Assembly: GCA_012728115.1 (NCBI GenBank)
Contig: JAAYFS010000034.1
Span: forward strand, 1 to 46,898
Reading direction: 5' to 3'
Source: Bacillota bacterium
GTDB taxonomy: Bacteria > Bacillota > Limnochordia > Darwinibacteriales > JAAYFS01
DNA length: 46,898 bases
A program made the translations under genes and the position numbers. Position 1 is the first letter of the stretch. Each line of letters starts with the position of its first letter. The notes below the pieces were generated by a model. The model had not been told where the DNA came from. It was given only the letters and a program-made list of their open reading frames with translations, and ran no database searches. Shown here piece after piece: positions 37,073-46,710 of this stretch.

Positions 37073-39832
37073 TTAATTCGCAACAGGAATCCTCGACACT
37101 TTCACATCATCATACTGTCCACTGAAGAAAGTGGTGCCAGCAAAGTCTCTACCTAGATAGTTTGCTTTGGTACGTAGTGATTGAGGATTGCTCGCTAAAT
37201 CGGTGATGGTTCCAACTACCTCGCCATCGACCTTGAGAGTAGCTTGACCATCCTTGATTTCAAGAACGATGGTCACCCATTGGTTAACTGGCAATGCTTT
37301 GGTACCAACGATTTTTTGAGTTGCTCCTTCTGTAGTAATTGCATACTCGAGCTTACCATCAGCATTGCTTGGGGTGAGATACATGCCTTGGTTTTCATCT
37401 CGACTAAAGTCAAAAATTCTTTGTCCGTGGTCACCGCCAAACCATTTGACAGTTAGCTCGATTTCTACATCAGCAAACTCAGTGATATCCTTGCCTAGTA
37501 GTACATATTGGTCGGCACCATTAAGTTCTAACACGGTACGCGAACCATCAGTAGTGAATTTTGGTGTACCACGTAGTAATCCGTCATTACGATATACAGT
37601 ATCGAAAAGCACAGCTTCATTTGGTCTAGCAAAGTCCCAATGAGCATAGACAAAGTTTGCACTACCGCGTGAATCTTCTTCATCTTCGGTTAAGTCAACA
37701 TAGATTCCTGTGGTAATTGGCTCAGTTGTCCATGGCGAAAAGGCAGAGTTAAAGCCAATGATAGTATCACCACTAATAGTAGCTCTCGAAGTTGAAAAAC
37801 TGGTTTGGACGTATCCTCTTCCTTTTAAAGTAGCGTTTCCATTTACATAACCGCTTCCTTCAACATAAATACCATCAAGCACACGAGCTGAATCAGAAAT
37901 CGTTACTTGTCCTCTAACTAACGCATCACGAACGAGCGCATTGCCTTCTATTCTCGCACTATCACGAACAACAGCGTTACCAGCTATAATGGCGTTGTCT
38001 CTAACTCTTGCGGCATCCATTACTACAGCATAATCCTCAACGCGAGCATTTCCGGAAACACGAGCAGAACCAAAGACTACTGCGTTTTCACCAACATATA
38101 CAGTGTCTTCTACTCTTGCAGTACGAGCAACAAATCCACCGCCGTTTGGATGAGCTTGACCCATGATTCCAAACAGATGGCTAACATTTAAGTAGTCAGG
38201 TAGATGTCTGATTGGTGTAGCTCCTGTTACCTTAACTTCATAAGGATAGAGCATTATATTATGGAAATCTTCGTCAATATTGATAGGACGATAAACCGAG
38301 GGTGTTGCTGCGATCGCAAGATAAATTTCTTTATCTTCAGGAGCTAACTCAAATCGATTTACTCCTTCATTCCACATCGTGCTATAACGTGACCAACCGC
38401 GATTATCGACCGCAACGATTGTTACACGCCAATCTGCTCCTTCTTCAACCTTGATTCCTTGGAAATCAACCTCGATCGCGGTTGCCCCTTCTTCAGGAAC
38501 CAATTGAACGATATTATAACCATATTGTTGGGGAGCTAGAGCATAAGGAGACATGTACCAACCTGGTTTATCAGGGACTTCTTCGAGTACCACTCTATTA
38601 AAGCGGTTTGGAGTGGCTGTGTTCTTGTACACATAATTAAACACATAGTCCCAAGCCACATTGCGAGCAGCCATTTCGCCAATAACATCGCCAAAGCCTT
38701 TTTCAGGATGAGTAAAGATTCCATGTTCATATCCTAAACGCATTAAAGTTTGGATTGGATCCTCTAGTCCAGTACCCTGTAAGCGTCTTACGTCGGTTGG
38801 ATTTTCACGCAGACTCTCAATCCAAATTAAATTTGGATACAATGGACCTAATTGCGGATTTTCCGTAATCGTTTGGATAAATGGCCATGCACCGCCGTTT
38901 AAGCGTGGCGAGGTTAAGTAGTGATTTGGTCGTTCATTGTATGTTGTGATTTCTGGAATCACGTCTGGACGGAATTGATGAGCGAACCAATTCGCGTGGG
39001 TACTCCAGTACCAATCAGAGTTGTTATCTCTAAACCCACCCGAGTAGTATTGGAAGACATTAGCAATTAACTGAACAGGTACCATACTACTTTGGAGCAT
39101 GTTCTCTGGACTGATCCAAATTTGACTTCCCGCTTCATTATCAGCATCTCCAATTCCCGTACCTAGCAAAGTTACATCGATCTTGATCTTTTCCCCTTCA
39201 TCACTATATGGTGCAGGGAATCCGAGTTCATGAGTAGCGAAATCAAAAATGGTATCGAAATACTCCAGGTTCATTTCCCTGAATTCTTCTTCAAACCACC
39301 GATATCCCGAAAGTCTTGAATATTTACCCGAGAGGAAACGGAAATACTTGCTGGTGTCAACCATAAGTTCCTCTGTTTTAGGCTCGTAATCGCGGGGATC
39401 ATCCATAAAAGGAGTCCCTACCTCAAACACTCCCGTCGCTGGTGGAAGTTCGGGTGCAATGTACTCCCCAATATCAAAGCGACCCATTTCTCTGCGTTTT
39501 TGAAGTTCTTCATGGGCGTAAAAGGCTTCGGTTTGATCATAACCACTGAAAAGATCCATTGGTAAAGCCCTTTTGGTTCCATCTGGCAACATAAATACAA
39601 TATAAAGGGTAGTATTATCGGTATCAAGCCCTGCCAGACCCACGAAAGCAGCTTCAAACTCACGATCATATCCAGCTACGTCGCGGTTTAACATCCATGT
39701 CCTATATTCGAAGTTTGGCTCATGATCAGCCCCCGTATAATACGGTACTTCGAACATTTCCGCACTTGCTAGAAGCGGTGTTGCTACTAGTATCACAATT
39801 AGCGCGAACAACCCAAGCTTCAAATTCTTCAT
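37073..39832 (-). CDS. Secreted gluzincin-like/beta-helix/LamG protein, copy 1 (catalytic residues lost)
   Basis: 919 residues with a Sec signal cut at ASA|EMFEV. A DUF6055-like metallopeptidase-type domain (about 160-420) is followed by a beta domain, a hexapeptide left-handed beta-helix (about 575-680, period-six units such as NAIIAG, NAVVRD, NALVRD) and a C-terminal LamG/concanavalin-like domain (about 765-919). Against the upstream paralogue the active-site block is changed: HEFAH is QLIAN (254-258) and the later Glu is S277, while YSGGF, NN, WYW and THANWFAHQFRPD are kept. It is therefore probably a pseudoenzyme that binds rather than cuts. The ATG at 39832 follows GGGAGGG. Its own terminator follows. 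Confidence 0.85.
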   Translation of the reverse strand: MKNLKLGLFALIVILVATPLLASAEMFEVPYYTGADHEPNFEYRTWMLNRDVAGYDREFEAAFVGLAGLDTDNTTLYIVFMLPDGTKRALPMDLFSGYDQTEAFYAHEELQKRREMGRFDIGEYIAPELPPATGVFEVGTPFMDDPRDYEPKTEELMVDTSKYFRFLSGKYSRLSGYRWFEEEFREMNLEYFDTIFDFATHELGFPAPYSDEGEKIKIDVTLLGTGIGDADNEAGSQIWISPENMLQSSMVPVQLIANVFQYYSGGFRDNNSDWYWSTHANWFAHQFRPDVIPEITTYNERPNHYLTSPRLNGGAWPFIQTITENPQLGPLYPNLIWIESLRENPTDVRRLQGTGLEDPIQTLMRLGYEHGIFTHPEKGFGDVIGEMAARNVAWDYVFNYVYKNTATPNRFNRVVLEEVPDKPGWYMSPYALAPQQYGYNIVQLVPEEGATAIEVDFQGIKVEEGADWRVTIVAVDNRGWSRYSTMWNEGVNRFELAPEDKEIYLAIAATPSVYRPINIDEDFHNIMLYPYEVKVTGATPIRHLPDYLNVSHLFGIMGQAHPNGGGFVARTARVEDTVYVGENAVVFGSARVSGNARVEDYAVVMDAARVRDNAIIAGNAVVRDSARIEGNALVRDALVRGQVTISDSARVLDGIYVEGSGYVNGNATLKGRGYVQTSFSTSRATISGDTIIGFNSAFSPWTTEPITTGIYVDLTEDEEDSRGSANFVYAHWDFARPNEAVLFDTVYRNDGLLRGTPKFTTDGSRTVLELNGADQYVLLGKDITEFADVEIELTVKWFGGDHGQRIFDFSRDENQGMYLTPSNADGKLEYAITTEGATQKIVGTKALPVNQWVTIVLEIKDGQATLKVDGEVVGTITDLASNPQSLRTKANYLGRDFAGTTFFSGQYDDVKVSRIPVAN

Positions 39833-39914
39833 TTGATACCCTCCCTTGGTTTTATTATTGTATTAATTCTACAAATAGGTAATTAGACCTTCTTTTGCCA
39901 TTTGTTTTTATTGA

Positions 39915-39958
39915 TAAAAAATGAGTCAAAACCACCAGTTAGCTAGGGTTTTGACTCA
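39915..39958 (-). terminator. Terminator of the secreted protein gene, copy 2
   Basis: TGAGTCAAAACC (39922-39933) pairs perfectly with GGTTTTGACTCA (39947-39958); TTTTTTATC follows on the minus strand. It is ten bases after the stop codon. Confidence 0.88.
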
Positions 39959-39968
39959 GGTTCACCTC

Positions 39969-42764
39969 TTAGTTCGCCGGAATTCGAGTTACTTTGAAAT
40001 CATCGAATTGACCGTTAAAGTAAGTCCTACCATCGAAACTACGTCCCAGGTAATTAGCCTTTGTTCTTAACGAAACTGGAGTATTTTCGAGGTTTTTGAT
40101 AGTACCAATTAGAGCATTGTCAATCTTGAGAGTTGCTTCACCGTTCTTGATTGTAAGTTCAATCTTCACCCATTGATCAACTGGTAGAGCAGTGGAGCTA
40201 ACAATACTTTGGGCAACCCCTTCGGAAAGAACCACGAACTCTAACTTGCCGTCAGCGTTGCTTGGAGTTAAGTACATTCCGTTCGTTTCATCTCGACTAA
40301 AGTCAAAGATCCGTTGATTGCTTTCCCCACCAAACCATTTAACAGTCATTTCATAAGTCACTTGATCAAATTCAGCGATATCTTTACCAAGGAGTACATA
40401 TTGATTAACTCCGTTTAACTCAAGCACTTTTCGATTACCATCAACCTTATACTCTGGTGCTCCACGCAAGATACCATCGTTATAGTAAAGGGTATCTTTC
40501 ACTAATGCATAGTTTGGTTCATCGAAAGTGTAGTTTGCATAGACGTAATTGGTACGTCCTCTTGCACTACCTGCACGTTCGGCTAGATCGTAGAAGATTC
40601 CATCGGTTACTGGATTGCTGGTCCATGCTTTCCACTCAGAGTTGATTCCAACGATGGTTGCTCCACCGATCGTACCCCGAACGTTGTCGACAGTTGTGTT
40701 AACAGAGCCACGACCTTTAAGGGTTGCGTTACCTGTAATAAAGCCGCTACCTTCGACAAGCATTCCATCTAGGATACGTGCAGACTCGTTGACAGTTACC
40801 TGTCCACGAACGAGAGCATCCCTTACTACCGCATTGCCTTCAACTCTCACACTATCTCTAACTACAGCATTTCCAGCAATAATCGCATTACCACCGACTC
40901 TAGCAAAATCCATTACCACAGCATAGTCTTCAATTCGAGCATTACCAGTTATTCTAGCTGCACCAAAGACCACAGCATTTGGTCCAACATATACTGTTTC
41001 ATCAACTTTAGCTGAGCGAGAAACGAATCCACCACCATTTGGATGTGGATCTCCCATTAAGCCGAAGAGATGACCAACAGTTAAATGATCTGGATGATAA
41101 GTAGCTGGTGTCGCACCACTAAACTTCACTTCATAAGGATATTTCACGATACTTCTAAATCCTTGGTTAACTACTACTTGACGATAAATAGATGGTGTTG
41201 CAGCAACAGTTAAGTAAAACTCTTTATCGCCTTCTTGGATTTCCATGGAACAAATTCCATTATTCCACATTCTGCTATAGCGTGGCCAACCATCCTTATC
41301 AACTACGACGATGGTTGCTCGCCAATCAGCACCTTCCTCAACCAGCAACCCTTGGAAGTTAACCTCAATCTTGGTTGCACCTGGTTCAGGAATAAGCTCG
41401 ATTACGTTATAACCGTATTGTTGCGGTGCTAAAGCATAAGGTACCATGTACCAACCAGGTTTATCAGGCGCTTCGTGTAAAACTGTCCGATTGAATCTAT
41501 TTGGCTGCGCAACATCCTTGTATGTATGGTTGAAAGTGTAGTCCCATGTTACGTTTCTAGCAGCCATCTCACCTATAATATCACCGAACCCTGTTTCAGG
41601 ATGATTAAATACCCCTTCTTCATAACCAATCCGCATCAAAGCTTGAAAAGCATCCTCCATTGCGGCTCCATGACGTCTCCGTGGGAGATGTGAGTTATGA
41701 CGCTCGGATTCATACCAAATCCGGTTTGGATAGGATGGACCTAGCTTTGGATTCTCAGCAATATATTGAATAAATGGCCAAGAACCGTAGTTCATCCGAG
41801 TTGATGACAAGTGGTGGTTGATTCGATCATTATATACTTCTAATGCTGGAGCTGAATCTGGTCTAAATTGGTGAGCAAACCAGTTAGCATGGGTTTCCCA
41901 ATACCAACCAGTGTTATTACCTTTAAAACCACCTGAATACTCTTGTAAAACGTGAGCAAATTCATGTGGAACTACCGTCGAACCCTCGTGCATCGCTTCG
42001 GGATTAATCCAGATCTGAGTACTACCAAAAGCCCAACCTTCACCAATACCTGTACCAGTTACAGTTACATCAATCTTTCGATTGGTTGTCTCATCGCTAT
42101 ATGGAGCTGGGAAACCTAGTTCATGAATTCCAAAATCAAAGACGACATCAAAATAGTCACGATTCATTTCTCTAAAACTTTCGTCAAACCAGCGATTACC
42201 TGATAATCTTGTATGTTTTCCAGAGACAAAACGGAAGTATTTGCTGTAATCGACAAAGATTTCGCCTGCCTTTGGTGTATAGGTCCAAGGATCGCCCATG
42301 AATGGAGCACCCAGTTCAAAATTCTCTGGAACTTTACCTTCACGTGGCGCAGTGTACTCACCTACATCATTAGCTTCTCTTAAAGCGGCCCGTTCTTTTT
42401 GGAGCTCTCTATGAATTGCTAAAGCATACTCTTGATCCTCATCACTGAAGCTAGATAATGGTAGGGCACGTTTACGCCCATCTTCAAGAATAAACGTTAG
42501 CATTAATTGTGATGAAGAAGAATCAAATCCAGCAACCCCAACGAATGAGGCTTCAAATCTGCGGCCATAGCCAGGAACACTACGACGTAAAGTCCACTCC
42601 CGTGGCTCGTAATTAGATTCAAAAATAAAGCCAGTATAAAACGGTACTTCGAAGCGATTTTCTGCTTCGTTAGTTTCCGTAGTTTCCGCCATTACTACGC
42701 CAGTAAAAATTAAAAGCGTTAGCAAGACTATGAGCGGAAACACTCGCATAAAATGTCTTTTCAC
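39969..42764 (-). CDS. Secreted gluzincin-like metallopeptidase with hexapeptide beta-helix and LamG-like domain, copy 2
   Basis: 931 residues with a Sec signal cut near VMA|ETTET. The DUF6055-like domain (about 170-430) has H267-E268-F-A-H271, the HExxH zinc motif, and E290 in WYWETHANW, 18 residues after the motif, as in gluzincins. It continues to a beta domain, a hexapeptide beta-helix (about 588-690, units NARIED, NAIIAG, NAVVRD and similar) and a C-terminal LamG-like domain with LNGVNQYVLLGKDIAEF. Predicted to be an extracellular zinc peptidase that binds glycan or protein through its C-terminus. The GTG at 42764 follows AAGGGAGG. It is divergent from the TetR gene. The substrate is unknown. 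Confidence 0.85.
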   Translation of the reverse strand: MKRHFMRVFPLIVLLTLLIFTGVVMAETTETNEAENRFEVPFYTGFIFESNYEPREWTLRRSVPGYGRRFEASFVGVAGFDSSSSQLMLTFILEDGRKRALPLSSFSDEDQEYALAIHRELQKERAALREANDVGEYTAPREGKVPENFELGAPFMGDPWTYTPKAGEIFVDYSKYFRFVSGKHTRLSGNRWFDESFREMNRDYFDVVFDFGIHELGFPAPYSDETTNRKIDVTVTGTGIGEGWAFGSTQIWINPEAMHEGSTVVPHEFAHVLQEYSGGFKGNNTGWYWETHANWFAHQFRPDSAPALEVYNDRINHHLSSTRMNYGSWPFIQYIAENPKLGPSYPNRIWYESERHNSHLPRRRHGAAMEDAFQALMRIGYEEGVFNHPETGFGDIIGEMAARNVTWDYTFNHTYKDVAQPNRFNRTVLHEAPDKPGWYMVPYALAPQQYGYNVIELIPEPGATKIEVNFQGLLVEEGADWRATIVVVDKDGWPRYSRMWNNGICSMEIQEGDKEFYLTVAATPSIYRQVVVNQGFRSIVKYPYEVKFSGATPATYHPDHLTVGHLFGLMGDPHPNGGGFVSRSAKVDETVYVGPNAVVFGAARITGNARIEDYAVVMDFARVGGNAIIAGNAVVRDSVRVEGNAVVRDALVRGQVTVNESARILDGMLVEGSGFITGNATLKGRGSVNTTVDNVRGTIGGATIVGINSEWKAWTSNPVTDGIFYDLAERAGSARGRTNYVYANYTFDEPNYALVKDTLYYNDGILRGAPEYKVDGNRKVLELNGVNQYVLLGKDIAEFDQVTYEMTVKWFGGESNQRIFDFSRDETNGMYLTPSNADGKLEFVVLSEGVAQSIVSSTALPVDQWVKIELTIKNGEATLKIDNALIGTIKNLENTPVSLRTKANYLGRSFDGRTYFNGQFDDFKVTRIPAN

Positions 42765-42858
42765 GATTTAACCTCCCTTATAATTTCCCAATCTTTTTCT
42801 TTCCTTAATACTTCTAGCAAGTTCTTAACAACCCTTCCGTATTATTACAAATTTAATA

Positions 42859-42885
42859 ATTAGTTGACCACCCTGGTCAACTAAT
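42859..42885. promoter_or_regulatory. TetR operator: perfect 12-base inverted repeat
   Basis: Arms ATTAGTTGACCA (42859-42870) and TGGTCAACTAAT (42874-42885) are perfect complements around CCC. The repeat covers the -35 and most of the spacer of the TetR promoter, the usual place for autorepression. Confidence 0.8.
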
Positions 42886-42893
42886 GCTAAAAT
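42864..42893 (+). promoter_or_regulatory. Promoter of the TetR-ABC operon
   Basis: -35 TTGACC (42864-42869), 18-base spacer, -10 TAAAAT (42888-42893). The TetR TTG start follows 35 bases on. Confidence 0.65.
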
Positions 42894-42927
42894 ACTTATA
42901 GAAACATAGTTTCATGGGGGTGATCCT

Positions 42928-43548
42928 TTGGAGGATGACAAGCGTACAAAAATAATCAACGCTGCTTTGGAGGAGTTTGCAGAAAACGGTTTCCAAAGAG
43001 GTTCAACCAATCAAATTGCCAAAAAAGCTGGAATCGCCAAGGGAATGCTCTTTTACTACTTCAACACCAAACAAGAGTTATATAACTTCCTGGTCGGTTA
43101 TTGTCTCGACTATGTTCGAGAAAACTACCTAAATAAACTTGATTTTAGTGAAACAGATTTCATCAAACGCATGAACCATACATCCCTTACTAAAATGCAA
43201 GCCTACTTACAATATCCGCAGATCTTTAATTTCCTAGCAAGCATCGTGCTTAATCAAGATGAACAATATCTTCCCGATGATTTATTACAAGAGCTGAATA
43301 CAATGTACCAAGTAGGTACGGAAAACCTTTATAAAAACATTGATACCACCTTATTTCGCTCCGATCTGCCAACCGAGTACGTATCCAAATTACTACTTTG
43401 GTCAATTGAAGGTTATCAAAAGGAACTAATCGCAAAGCTTAAGGGTAAGAACCTTGGACAACTTGACTTCACCCCCTACTGGGATGAATACGCTGAGTTC
43501 CTTGAACTCTTACGAAAAATTTTCTATCAGAACGGAGGTATGAAATAA
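42928..43548 (+). CDS. TetR-family repressor of the ABC exporter
   Basis: 206 residues. N-terminal TetR helix-turn-helix (about 8-55): IINAALEEFAENGFQRGSTNQIAKKAGIAKGMLFYYFNTKQELY; the rest is a divergent ligand-binding domain. The start is TTG at 42928 behind ATGGGGGTG. The perfect palindrome in its own promoter is the expected operator. Its stop shares one base with the ATPase start (TAATG), so it heads a three-gene exporter operon and should be relieved by the exported compound or a related ligand. Confidence 0.92.
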   Translation: MEDDKRTKIINAALEEFAENGFQRGSTNQIAKKAGIAKGMLFYYFNTKQELYNFLVGYCLDYVRENYLNKLDFSETDFIKRMNHTSLTKMQAYLQYPQIFNFLASIVLNQDEQYLPDDLLQELNTMYQVGTENLYKNIDTTLFRSDLPTEYVSKLLLWSIEGYQKELIAKLKGKNLGQLDFTPYWDEYAEFLELLRKIFYQNGGMK

Positions 43549-44435
43549 TGACAGTTTTGCGAGTGGAAAATGTAACGAAAAGGTTTGGAAATTTCGTTGC
43601 CCTAGACAAAATCAATTTGGAAGTAAAAAAAGGCGAGGTTTATGGCTTTATTGGGCCGAATGGTGCTGGAAAAACCACTACTATTAGAATTCTTCTCGGT
43701 ATCCTGAAAGCAACCGAAGGGCGAGCAGAGATTTTTGGACTAGATGCTTGGAATGAGGCGGTTAAGATCCACCAAAACATTGCTTATGTCCCAGGTGACG
43801 TTAATCTCTGGCCAAATCTCACTGGTGGCGAAGTTATCGATCTTTTTGTTAGCTTACGGGGGAATGTGGTAAAAAACCGTCGTGATGAATTGATCGACCG
43901 TTTTGATCTTGATCCAACCAAAAAATGCGGAACATATTCCAAAGGTAATCGCCAAAAAGTAGCTTTAATCGCTGCTTTTGCCCAAAACGCAGATCTATAT
44001 ATTCTCGATGAACCAACTTCAGGCCTTGATCCCTTAATGGAAAGAGTGTTTCAAGAATGTATTCGCGAGGTGAAGGATGAAGGCAAAAGTGTACTTTTAT
44101 CAAGCCATATTCTTTCCGAAGTTGAGAAATTATGTGATAAAGTGAGTATCATTCGCCAAGGAAAGATTATTGAGTCAGGAACTATAAAAGAACTTAGACA
44201 CTTAACACGGACTAATGTAAAAGTAGTTACTAAACAGCCTCTTTCCCTCACCGATATCAAAGGGGTATATGATATTCAAGCAGTTGAGGATGAAATCTCA
44301 TTCCAAGTAGATAACGAAAGATTAGGTGAAGTTATCAAATACATCAGCGAGTATGAAATACTAGCTCTGGAGAGCAAACCGCCGACTCTCGAAGATCTCT
44401 TTATGCATCACTATCAAGAGCGAGGTGATGATTAA
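43548..44435 (+). CDS. ABC exporter ATPase
   Basis: 295-residue ATPase driving the adjoining permease. Walker A GPNGAGKTTT, a signature-like YSKGNRQKVALIAAF (SKGNRQK replaces LSGGQ), Walker B LYILDEPTSGLD and the switch His in LSSHIL are all visible; the last 80 residues form the accessory domain seen in drug and antibiotic exporters (BcrA/DrrA/YhaQ group). The ATG overlaps the TetR stop by one base, and its own stop overlaps the permease start by one base. The cargo is unknown; because the permease gene is interrupted, the pump may be inactive. Confidence 0.93.
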   Translation: MTVLRVENVTKRFGNFVALDKINLEVKKGEVYGFIGPNGAGKTTTIRILLGILKATEGRAEIFGLDAWNEAVKIHQNIAYVPGDVNLWPNLTGGEVIDLFVSLRGNVVKNRRDELIDRFDLDPTKKCGTYSKGNRQKVALIAAFAQNADLYILDEPTSGLDPLMERVFQECIREVKDEGKSVLLSSHILSEVEKLCDKVSIIRQGKIIESGTIKELRHLTRTNVKVVTKQPLSLTDIKGVYDIQAVEDEISFQVDNERLGEVIKYISEYEILALESKPPTLEDLFMHHYQERGDD

Positions 44436-46027
44436 TGTTTGATCATCTTCAACAAACAGGAGCTTTAACTTGCTTCATCTGGAAAAGAGATAAGGTAAGA
44501 CTCCTGATCTGGGTTTTGGGTATCTCGCTAGGAACCATAGTCCTAGGAGCAGTGTATCCAGGTTTGTTCTCAACTATAGAAGAACAACTGATAATGGCTG
44601 AAACAATGGAGAATCCTGCGATGATCGCCATGTTTGGTCCTGTCTATGGAAATCACCTTGGAGCAATTTTTGCAAATCAACTGCTATTATTCACCGCGCT
44701 AATTGTTGCGATCATGAGTGTATTACTCGTCACTCGCTATACCAGGCAAGACGAAGAAGCTGGACGAATCGAAATGATTCGCTCCTTACCTGTAGGGAAA
44801 CTTGCAAATCTATGTTCCACCCTTATTATCCTAACAATCGCTCATATCCTAATTGGTCTAATCACTAGTATTGGTCTGACCGCCCTCCGGATCGAAACAA
44901 TGGATCTTACAGGTTCATTACTCTACGGTGCAGTCTTAAGTATAACTGGTATCTTTTTTGCAGCTAGCACAGCCTTCTTTGCTCAACGAGCAGAAACCTC
45001 ACGGGGAACTCTAGGCTATTCGTTCGCTTTTTTAGGACTTGTCTACCTTGTTCGGGCAGCTGGAGATAACGGAACCGAGATTCTCTCACTTATTTCACCA
45101 CTCGGATTACTACTCCGAACTAAAGTTTATGTAAATAACCACTGGTGGCCGATTCTTGTTACCTTGCTTCTGTCGGTTATAGTAGCCTATTTCGCCCTAA
45201 TGTTAAATTCAATCAGGGATCTCGAAGCTGGTTTTATTCCCGCTCGACCAGGACGAAAACATGCTTCAAGATTCTTACAAAGTCCACTAGGTCTCGCTCT
45301 CCGACTCGAAAAAACAACTATAATCGGATGGGCTATCGGGATGTTTATCCTCGGAGCATCATATGGTTCGATCTTTGGGGATGTAGAAAAATTCTTTGAA
45401 ACAAGCGATCTATATCAGCAGATGCTGCCCGCCATCCCAGGGTATTCGTTAAATGAGCAATTCGTAGCGATGCTACTTCTGATCACAGCAATCATTGCGG
45501 CTATCCCTGTTCTTTTAACTATTCTCAAACTTGGCGCAGAGGAAAATGCTAATCGCACCGAGCACCTCTTAGCTCGTTCCGTATCCAGAACAAAATTAAT
45601 CGCTAGTTACCTAAGCGTAGCTTTCATAAGTTCCATCCTAATGCAAATCCTTGGTGTTCTAGGCCTCTGGTCCGCTTCAGCAGCAGTGATGGAAGAACCA
45701 TTTAAACTTGGAAGATTAATTATCGGGGCACTAGCCTAACTACCACCGCTCTGGGTGTTTATAGGTTTATCCGCACTATTAATAGCCATCGCCCCTCGAT
45801 ATACCAGCCTGGTCTGGCTTTATCTAGGATACTCCTTCTTCACCCTTTGGATCGGTAATTTACTTAAATTACCTGAATGGGTAAACAAGTTAACTCCCTT
45901 TGGCCATATTCCTAAAGTCCCATTGGAAAAGGTAAGTGCTTTAACACTAATCATTCTCACTGGTATCGCAGTTGTGTTAACCTTCGTTGGGGTTAGAGGA
46001 TATAATGAGCGGGACATTTATGGATAA
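44435..46027 (+). pseudogene. ABC exporter permease (COG3559-like) interrupted by an in-frame TAA
   Basis: Read through, a 530-residue permease with about twelve membrane helices, the usual length of the two-half ABC-2 type exporter permeases (COG3559, polyketide-antibiotic exporter-like). It starts at ATG 44435, coupled to the ATPase. At 45737-45739 a TAA falls in a conserved stretch: GALA then stop then LPPLWVFIGLSALLIAI; relatives typically have a Tyr here (recalled, not aligned), so a one-base TAT/TAC-to-TAA change fits. The remaining 96 codons stay in frame to a proper stop at 46027. A restart at the GTG at 45755 has no ribosome site. Either a recent null, a readthrough product or an error. 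Confidence 0.82.
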
Positions 46028-46070
46028 GATTAAGTTAGCACTCTTTTTGAAAAATCTTTAAGAAAATACC

Positions 46071-46122
46071 AAGGCTGTTGCGAAATGAACTTAAGTTAAT
46101 TCATTTTGCAACAGCCTTTTTT
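46071..46122 (+). terminator. Terminator of the TetR-ABC operon
   Basis: AAGGCTGTTGCGAAATGAA (46071-46089) pairs along nearly its full length with TTCATTTTGCAACAGCCTT (46100-46118), then TTTT. One of the longest stems in the window. Confidence 0.85.
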
Positions 46123-46371
46123 CGCTACTTTGATCCTACTGTTTCTGCTTTACCTGCTGCAAGTAGATTTTTTGCTGCCCATGGCGGCAGATAATTAGAT
46201 AGACTCCCACCAAATGTCGAGAACGCTCTAGGAGAATTCAAAAATGCTCTCTTAGGGCTCCTTACCACAGGACAAAAAAGAAATGCTTCGGAAAAGGAAG
46301 AAGCAATCGCTTTTGCGGAAAGTCAACTGGACGAAGCGGCAGCTGCATCCAGTTATGTTCTTCGTCCCTAA
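46123..46371 (+). pseudogene. Orphan coding-like remnant with an internal TAA
   Basis: In the 347-base gap after the ABC permease, one + frame reads 23 codons (RYFDPTVSALPAASRFFAAH...), a TAA at 46192-46194, then 58 codons with a plausible helical, alanine-rich protein (NVENALGEFKNALLGLL ... AFAESQLDEAAAAS) to a TAA at 46369-46371. No start codon or ribosome site is visible, and the 5' side runs into the operon terminator. It may be the 3' end of a lost gene. I do not recognise the family, and chance openness is not excluded. Confidence 0.35.
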
Positions 46372-46374
46372 TTT

Positions 46375-46680
46375 TTATTTTTTATACCTATTCCCAGTAT
46401 TCGCATAGATAAGAAATCCAAATGTCAGAACAGTAAAGATTCCCCAGCTAATGCCTACCAGAAACCATCGGTCGAAAAATTCACCTATCGAAGCTAAAAC
46501 CAAGACCGCTGCCAAGGTATAAAGAAAGTTTCCAACACCTTTGCAAAGTGCTTCTTCATCATATTTATCTTTTTCTGCTTTTGAAGACGTGTTATACCCT
46601 GCTATTAACCAACTCCAGCGTTTTACCTTTACTAAATAGCCAAAAATCAACATTAATATTGCCGAACCCAGATGAATCAT
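46375..46680 (-). CDS. DUF3784 small membrane protein
   Basis: 101 residues, three hydrophobic helices. The family signature is clear: a first helix, then WSWLIAGYNTSSKAEKDKYDEEALCKGVGNFL, then two helices. DUF3784 proteins are common in Bacillota and have no known role. The ATG at 46680 follows GGAGGG at a normal distance. It is about 30 bases downstream of the DUF2264 stop and could be in the same transcript. Confidence 0.85.
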   Translation of the reverse strand: MIHLGSAILMLIFGYLVKVKRWSWLIAGYNTSSKAEKDKYDEEALCKGVGNFLYTLAAVLVLASIGEFFDRWFLVGISWGIFTVLTFGFLIYANTGNRYKK

Positions 46681-46710
46681 TTGATTTCCCTCCTAGGGTA
46701 TCAATCTAAT

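Noticed and set aside
40690-41020. DNA tandem repeats in the secreted protein genes
   Set aside because: The period-six pattern is in the protein (hexapeptide beta-helix); the DNA copies are diverged and it is not a CRISPR or satellite array.
26803-45739. Reassigned TAA codon (for example Tyr) as a general code change
   Set aside because: Many intact genes here end normally at TAA (for example the TetR, GH127 and YheO-like genes), so TAA is a working stop in this organism.
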